DNA of 44,264 nucleotides from UBA10183 sp041653835. Its GTDB lineage: Bacteria; Omnitrophota; Gorgyraeia; Gorgyraeales; Gorgyraeaceae. Under the pieces are notes generated by a model. It saw only the letters and a list, made by a program, of their open reading frames with translations, had not been told where the DNA came from and made no database searches. Positions 40,091 to 44,264 of this stretch are shown here, piece by piece. Made by a program: the position numbers and the translations under genes. Location of the stretch: assembly GCA_041653835.1 (NCBI GenBank), contig JBAZEP010000012.1:1-44264 (forward strand), written 5' to 3'. Each line of letters starts with the position of its first letter. Positions within the stretch are counted from its first letter, which is position 1.

Positions 40091-41593
40091 GAAAAAACCC
40101 TCATAATCTTCTATCTTAAAAATTCGCCTCGAGGCTTTTCTAATATGTTCCTGGTATTTATCATAAAAATCTTTATGCAATACAATGATCCTGGCTTTAT
40201 TCAAAAATACGGCGATCTTCTCTTGTCCTACCCACTCTTCTATAACAATTATATCAAAAGGATGGTTGGAATACGCCGCTATCATATTATAGCTTAAAAT
40301 AGCGTCTTGTTCCAACGGGATGATTATTACCTTATCGCCTTTTTTCAAAATACCATCATCCCATAATGCTCCGAGTTTCCGGCCGATACTGCTAAAGGAA
40401 GCCATTTCTTTATAAGGGGCTGGGAAATTCGAGCAAGCCGATATATTGTTCCCCGCAAAAATAAATACGCTTACAACGACCATGCTTTTAACCAGGATTT
40501 CCGGCACATATGCGCGTAACCGTATAGAAAATATTTTCCTAATGGCATATGCGGCAAAAGGAGAGAGGAGTAAAACAATGATCAATGGAACGCGTTCCCG
40601 CAGCCCGGGCACGACTATGCCCAGGAAAACGCACAGCAGAAAGATGCTATAGGATAAAACCAGGGCCAGATAAATGACCGCGAGTTTTTGTTTTTTGGCC
40701 ATTATTACAACAGCGCCGAAAAATGACAGCACAAAAACCGGGATGGAAGCGGCTAGGCTTTGGAAAAATATAAAAAACCTTTTAGCAAAAATCCCTGGGG
40801 GGATTATACCGGAGCCTCCTACCCTCCCGGATATATGACGATAATAATAATAAATGCTTAGGTCGTGGAATGTCTGGTATTGGGCGATGGTCCAGGCCAG
40901 GGGGAATACCCACGGCGCTACGAGAACGAACAAAAACGGCAACCTGTATTTCCTGTCTCGCAAAATATCCCGATGAATAAAATATGTGCCGATAATACTT
41001 GCCGCAAGAAGCACGCTTACCGCCCAATTTTCATTCCTTGTCATATTTGCCAGTGTAAGTGTTGCCCCGATACACCAAAGAAAACCCGGCCTGGCTATTT
41101 GTTTTATCCATGAGATATAAAAGAAAAACGCGGTAACAATAAGCAGGAAAGACAGCGGTTCACTCATCCCGGAAACCGATAACCAGACAAACCATGGCAC
41201 AAAACCTGCTATCAAAAGTTCGATAAGGCCTATAACAGGGTCATCGAACAAAAGCCTGCACATATTGTAAAATACGAACAGTAATGCGGCGCCGCAAATA
41301 ATATTTATTATTATCGGGATCCAGTACAAGTTATACCACGCCAGGAGGCCCAGCCCTGTCAACCAATACTGAAGCGGCAGCCAAATGGAATTACGGGTAT
41401 AACCCTCGTTCATAAAAAACGGGGCGTGGAGCCATTTTGCTCCCAGGACAGCCCGGGTCTGTCCGTCTGCGCACAAACTGGGAAAACAATCTGTTTTGTT
41501 CACGCATAAGACAGCTACGCAAAAAAACTGCCACACTATGATAAAAATAATGGCTATAAGAAGATAGTTACGGTAAGTTTTATTGCCGGTCAT
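40076..41593 (-). CDS. GT-C type membrane glycosyltransferase-like protein
   Basis: About 505 residues with around ten hydrophobic segments and a soluble C-terminal part (about 400-505). The pattern resembles dolichol-phosphate-mannose-type or ArnT-like GT-C transferases: a first extracellular loop rich in acidic and aromatic residues (CADGQTRAVLGAKWLHAPFF then NSIWLPLQYWLTGLG), and repeated segments such as VPWFVWLSVSGMSEPLSFL. Such enzymes move sugars from polyprenyl phosphate donors outside the inner membrane; donor and acceptor are unknown. The frame is open to 41644, but that overlaps tRNA-Gln, so the start is ATG 41593 (MTGNKTYRNYLL). I am confident of a polytopic membrane protein, less so of transferase activity. 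Confidence 0.7.
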   Translation of the reverse strand: MTGNKTYRNYLLIAIIFIIVWQFFCVAVLCVNKTDCFPSLCADGQTRAVLGAKWLHAPFFMNEGYTRNSIWLPLQYWLTGLGLLAWYNLYWIPIIINIICGAALLFVFYNMCRLLFDDPVIGLIELLIAGFVPWFVWLSVSGMSEPLSFLLIVTAFFFYISWIKQIARPGFLWCIGATLTLANMTRNENWAVSVLLAASIIGTYFIHRDILRDRKYRLPFLFVLVAPWVFPLAWTIAQYQTFHDLSIYYYYRHISGRVGGSGIIPPGIFAKRFFIFFQSLAASIPVFVLSFFGAVVIMAKKQKLAVIYLALVLSYSIFLLCVFLGIVVPGLRERVPLIIVLLLSPFAAYAIRKIFSIRLRAYVPEILVKSMVVVSVFIFAGNNISACSNFPAPYKEMASFSSIGRKLGALWDDGILKKGDKVIIIPLEQDAILSYNMIAAYSNHPFDIIVIEEWVGQEKIAVFLNKARIIVLHKDFYDKYQEHIRKASRRIFKIEDYEGFFLTGI

Positions 41594-41615
41594 ATCGGGT
41601 TGGTTGCGGCGGATC

Positions 41616-41689
41616 TGGCTGGGACGTGTGGATTCGAACCACAATAGCGAGATCCAAATTCTCGAGTCCTACCATTGGACGACGTCCCA
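41616..41689 (-). tRNA. tRNA-Gln(UUG)
   Basis: A 74-nt tRNA. Acceptor TGGGACG (41689-41683) pairs with CGTCCCA (41626-41620); discriminator G and encoded CCA (41618-41616). The anticodon stem CGAGA/TCTCG frames the loop ATTTGGA with anticodon TTG. The T arm has GTGGTTCGAATCCAC. It starts 4 bases after the spoVG gene on the same strand. Confidence 0.97.
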
Positions 41690-41692
41690 GTT

Positions 41693-42085
41693 TTATGCTT
41701 TACTCTTCTCCGTTTGATACGCATCCAGTATCTTTTTCTGGATATATTCTCTTGCCTGCACTGTTATAGGATGAGCGATGTCTTTGTGCTCCGCCTGCCT
41801 CAGATCATGTTCGGCATCCGGGGCGGAAGAAGCAGGATGCGCCTGGACAGGCAGTTGTGTCCCGCATTCATTGCAGAATTTACTGCGGACCGCGTTTTTA
41901 TGGCTGCATCTTGGGCAATTTTCTTTTATCTTGCGCGACGGCATCGCTATAAAAAGCCCTGTCTTTCCTTCTATGATCTTTATATTGCGCACCACGAATA
42001 CATTATCGATGGTTATGGTCGCGTACGCTTTAAGTTTGTTATTGGCCCCTTCTTTCGCGAAAATCCTGACCTCTGTTATCTCCAT
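41693..42085 (-). CDS. spoVG: SpoVG-family RNA/DNA-binding regulator with an inserted zinc ribbon
   Basis: About 130 residues, against roughly 85-100 in typical SpoVG. Residues 1-52 are the normal start (MEITEVRIFAKEGANNKLKAY ... ITIDNVFVVRNIKIIEGKTGLFIAMPSRK) and 102-125 the normal end (DIAHPITVQAREYIQKKILDAY). Between them is an inserted zinc ribbon with C57, C60, C71 and C74 (CPRC...FCNEC) and a flexible linker. SpoVG binds nucleic acids and modulates division, virulence or sporulation genes elsewhere; here its target is unknown. The start follows GGAGG with five bases of spacing; the frame is open to 42109 but the family start is ATG 42085. The leader is the two-hairpin module shared with frr and rpsB. 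Confidence 0.9.
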   Translation of the reverse strand: MEITEVRIFAKEGANNKLKAYATITIDNVFVVRNIKIIEGKTGLFIAMPSRKIKENCPRCSHKNAVRSKFCNECGTQLPVQAHPASSAPDAEHDLRQAEHKDIAHPITVQAREYIQKKILDAYQTEKSKA

Positions 42086-42094
42086 AGATGCCTC

Positions 42095-42154
42095 CGAATT
42101 TTGTTTCACAAAATTCGTCCCGAGCCCGCCAAAGCTCTATGGCGGACGAGGGGC
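42095..42154 (-). repeat. Two-hairpin leader module before spoVG
   Basis: Hairpin 1: cgaattttgt (42095-42104) / acaaaattcg (42108-42117), a perfect 10-bp stem whose loop is ttc on the plus strand, the reverse complement of the loop before frr. Hairpin 2: TCCC-GA-G (42118-42124) and CCGCCA (42126/42127-42131 region) pair with TGGCGG (42140-42145) and GA-GGGG (42148-42153). It fills the whole gap between ispE stop and spoVG ribosome binding site. Confidence 0.85.
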
Positions 42155-42159
42155 TTTAT

Positions 42160-43029
42160 CTACGCTCGCCTATATGTCTTTACTAAAAAAACTTCCATAT
42201 TTTTATCTTTCGGAATTTTTTTAAAACCCCTCTCCGCGTCTTTTTTATTCCCGAAGGTGCAGAAAACCGAAGGCCCGCTTCCGGATAAAAGGCTGTACCG
42301 GCAGCCGCTTAGCGCCAGTAATGTTTTTACCCTGTCTATATGTACGCTGTCCCCCGCGAGGGCATTCTCAAAAATATTATAATAATTCTCTTCCAGTTTC
42401 GCCGCGCTTCCGCTCCTGAGAGCGGCGACCGCGCTTGCCAGGGAATGTTTTCCCGCGGAAGACCCGCATTTATCTATCCTGCCGTACATCAGCTTTGTCG
42501 AAAGCGGGATAGGAGGTTTTATCAATATATGGAAAAGATCTTTATCCAGGGTTATTCTTTCCAGCCGCTCGCCTGTCCCTTCGGCTGCGGCAAAGGCATA
42601 GTCTGTCATAAAGAACGGTACGTCTTTGCCTATGCCACATGCTATGGAGAAAAGCTTTTTGCGGGGTATCCCTAACTTAAAAATATCGTTTACAGCCCTC
42701 AGCGCGGAAGCGGCATCGCTTGAGCCGCCGCCTAAACCGGCTGACACCGGGATCCGTTTTTTGATCGCTATATCCAAGTTCGGATAAACTCCTGCTTCTT
42801 CAAAAAGAGCGCTTATAGCTTTATATACGATATTCTCTTTACCCTGGCCGCAAATGGAGGGGGTTGCCTTTACTTTTAAACCTTTGCCTTTTTCTTTTAT
42901 TATTATTTCGTCTTTTAGATCTATTTTTTCAAAAATCGTTTCTATGTTATGGTAGCCGTCCGGTCTTTTCCCCACGACATCCAGATAAAGATTCAGCTTC
43001 GCGGGGGCAAATACCTTGATTGAACGCAT
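42160..43029 (-). CDS. ispE: 4-diphosphocytidyl-2-C-methyl-D-erythritol kinase
   Basis: 289 residues. GHMP kinase of the MEP pathway for isoprenoid precursors. N-terminal FAPAKLNLYLDVVGKRPDGYHNIETIFEKI is diagnostic; the ATP loop is PVSAGLGGGSSDAASALRAVN near 91-111; the C-terminal motif is SLLSGSGPSVFCTFG. The reading frame starts at 43029, with only a weak ribosome binding site; a 14-bp direct repeat fills the short gap to the upstream transketolase gene. The neighbouring transketolase would supply pentose phosphates but is not a dedicated MEP enzyme. Confidence 0.96.
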   Translation of the reverse strand: MRSIKVFAPAKLNLYLDVVGKRPDGYHNIETIFEKIDLKDEIIIKEKGKGLKVKATPSICGQGKENIVYKAISALFEEAGVYPNLDIAIKKRIPVSAGLGGGSSDAASALRAVNDIFKLGIPRKKLFSIACGIGKDVPFFMTDYAFAAAEGTGERLERITLDKDLFHILIKPPIPLSTKLMYGRIDKCGSSAGKHSLASAVAALRSGSAAKLEENYYNIFENALAGDSVHIDRVKTLLALSGCRYSLLSGSGPSVFCTFGNKKDAERGFKKIPKDKNMEVFLVKTYRRA

Positions 43030-43033
43030 AACC

Positions 43034-43066
43034 AGCTTTCAGCTGTCAGCTTTCAGCTGTCAGCTT
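43034..43066. repeat. 14-bp direct repeat before ispE
   Basis: The unit agctttcagctgtc occurs twice in tandem (43034-43047, 43048-43061) plus a partial third (agctt). Each unit contains the palindrome cagctg. It fills the gap between ispE and the transketolase gene and reaches into the latter's stop codon. Confidence 0.9.
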
Positions 43067-44012
43067 ATTTACCCTTTCTGCTGATCACTTTTCTTACAGC
43101 TTTTATAATATCCTCCGCCGTAAGGCCGAATAATTTGAACAGCTCTTTAGGGTCACCTGACTCTCCGAACCTGTCCCTGACGCCGATAAACTCCACGGGC
43201 ACAGGACAATTTTGCGCCAGGACCTCGCTGACAGCGCTGCCCATGCCTCCGGCTATCGTGTGTTCTTCGGCTGTGACTACCGCGCCGGTTTCTTTCGCCG
43301 CTTTTATTATAATATCCCTGTCTATGGGTTTGACTGTATGAAGATTTATGACCCTGGCGGAAATATTTTCCTTTTCCAGGCTGTCTGCCGCGCGCAATGC
43401 CTCATACACCTCCACGCCGCACGCTATAATAGTAACGTCTTTGCCGTCCTTCAATAAATTCGCCTTTCCTATGCGGAAAACATCCTCTTCTTTGGTTATG
43501 AGAGGTACGCCGCTCCTGCCGAGCCTGAGATAGACAGGGCCCGCGTGAGAGGCGCTGGCAATGGTCGCTTTTTTCGCCTCCAGCGCGTCACAAGGCACTA
43601 TGACGGTCATGTTAGGGAGTATCCTCATGAGCGCGATCTCTTCATTCGCCTGATGGGTCGGGCCATCCTCACCTACAGAGATGCCTCCGTGGGTGCCCAC
43701 GAGTTTTACGTTTGTTTTCATATACGCGAGAGATATCCGCACCTGGTCCCATGCCCTTCCCGCGGCAAACGCGCCGAACGTGCACGCGAAGGCTGTCTTG
43801 CCGGACAACGCGAGGCCCGCGGCCGTCCCTATCATATCCTGTTCGCTCACTCCCATGGAAAAAAATCTTTCCGGGAATTTTTCTTTGAACCACGCGGCGC
43901 GCGTGGATTCCGTGAGGTCCGCGGAGAGCACGACTATGTCGTCTCTCTTTCCGCCGAGTTCGACGAGCCCTTCACCAAACCCGTCCCTGGTAGCCTTCAT
44001 CTTTATATCCAT
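43065..44012 (-). CDS. Transketolase, C-terminal subunit
   Basis: 315 residues covering the pyrimidine-binding (Pyr) and C-terminal domains of a split transketolase. Together with the upstream subunit it moves two-carbon units between sugar phosphates using thiamine diphosphate. Landmarks: IVVLSADLTESTRAAWF, FSMGVSEQDMIGTAAGLALSG with the conserved Glu that activates thiamine, GTHGGISVGEDGPTHQANEEIALMR (in two parts), and YLRLGRSGVPLI. The C-terminal domain has TAEEHTIAGGMGSAVSEVL. The start ATG follows the stop codon of the N-terminal subunit directly (TAAATG) with GGAG seven bases upstream. Length and split form fit the two-gene transketolase common outside Proteobacteria. Confidence 0.95.
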   Translation of the reverse strand: MDIKMKATRDGFGEGLVELGGKRDDIVVLSADLTESTRAAWFKEKFPERFFSMGVSEQDMIGTAAGLALSGKTAFACTFGAFAAGRAWDQVRISLAYMKTNVKLVGTHGGISVGEDGPTHQANEEIALMRILPNMTVIVPCDALEAKKATIASASHAGPVYLRLGRSGVPLITKEEDVFRIGKANLLKDGKDVTIIACGVEVYEALRAADSLEKENISARVINLHTVKPIDRDIIIKAAKETGAVVTAEEHTIAGGMGSAVSEVLAQNCPVPVEFIGVRDRFGESGDPKELFKLFGLTAEDIIKAVRKVISRKGK

Positions 44013-44264
44013 TTATATCTCCGTTTCCAATTCTTTTATCGCCTTTTCCAGTTCATCCTTATTGGGCGCGACGCCGTGATATTTATTCTTGTTTTCGAAG
44101 AATGACACACCCTTGCCTTTCACGGTATTCGCGAGTACCATGCTCGGCTTGCCTTTTATTGTCTCCGCTTTATCATAAGCGTCCACCACTTCCTTGATGT
44201 TATGGCCGTCTATCTCTATGACCTCCCAGCCAAATGCCTGCCATTTTTCTTTCAGCGGCTCCAG
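44013..44264 (-). CDS. Transketolase, N-terminal subunit (3' end only)
   Basis: 83 codons and a TAA stop, running off the right edge; the thiamine-diphosphate-binding core lies outside the window. The visible part, including AFGWEVIEIDGHNIKEVVDAY, KGKPSMVLANTVKGKGVSF and KYHGVAPNKDELEKAI, is the end of a transketolase N-terminal domain. It is placed directly before the C-terminal subunit gene without spacer, so both halves are made from one mRNA. Confidence 0.93.
   Translation of the reverse strand: MEPLKEKWQAFGWEVIEIDGHNIKEVVDAYDKAETIKGKPSMVLANTVKGKGVSFFENKNKYHGVAPNKDELEKAIKELETEI

Noticed and set aside
43034..43066. CRISPR-like repeats
   Set aside because: Units are 14 bp, directly adjacent and without spacers; no cas gene is in the window.

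Overview
The window most resembles the chromosome of an uncultured Gram-negative, diderm bacterium of the Omnitrophota (OP3) type. Evidence for a diderm is LpxB, an MsbA-type flippase and an AsmA-like protein. The Omnitrophota placement is an inference from gene content (split transketolase, DUF39 homocysteine protein, DUF1846 beside a PurF-like protein, SpoVG with a zinc ribbon). No rRNA or other decisive marker is present. Nearly all genes lie on the minus strand; only a Gfo/Idh oxidoreductase and lpxB are on the plus strand. Four tRNA genes are present, all with an encoded CCA end.

Layout. 1-7.2 kb is accessory: two B12-binding radical SAM proteins around a jelly-roll-like membrane-anchored protein, tRNA-Ser(UGA), pilT behind a structured leader, an AT-rich SGNH hydrolase and tRNA-Ser(GGA). 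7.2-16 kb is translation and RNA core: M50-like protease, serS, rtcB, archease, tRNA-Lys, frr, pyrH, tsf, rpsB, then an MsbA-type ABC transporter. 16-18.3 kb is the plus-strand Gfo/Idh-lpxB pair. 18.3-36.7 kb, read from the high end, is a long nucleotide-metabolism run: carA, carB, a second divergent carB, DUF1846, a PurF-like protein without the catalytic Cys, a repeat-type exported protein, AsmA-like, mnmG, a QueG-like Fe-S protein, guaA, purF. 37.1-40 kb is a sulfur module: Rrf2 regulator, cysK, DUF39, NifU-like. 40-44.3 kb holds a GT-C membrane protein, tRNA-Gln, spoVG, ispE and the two halves of transketolase.

The most striking structure is in the spacers. Three leaders (frr, rpsB, spoVG) carry the same two-hairpin module directly in front of the ribosome binding site. 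The leaders of msbA and carA carry a larger homologous compound palindrome with compensatory arm changes. A separate family of about 39-bp near-perfect palindromes sits on or next to gene 3' ends and in several cases supplies the stop codon itself; between lpxB and purF it supplies both converging stop codons. These look like dispersed palindromic elements (REP/MITE-like) taken up into gene expression signals. I know of no named family that they match, but I could not search for one.
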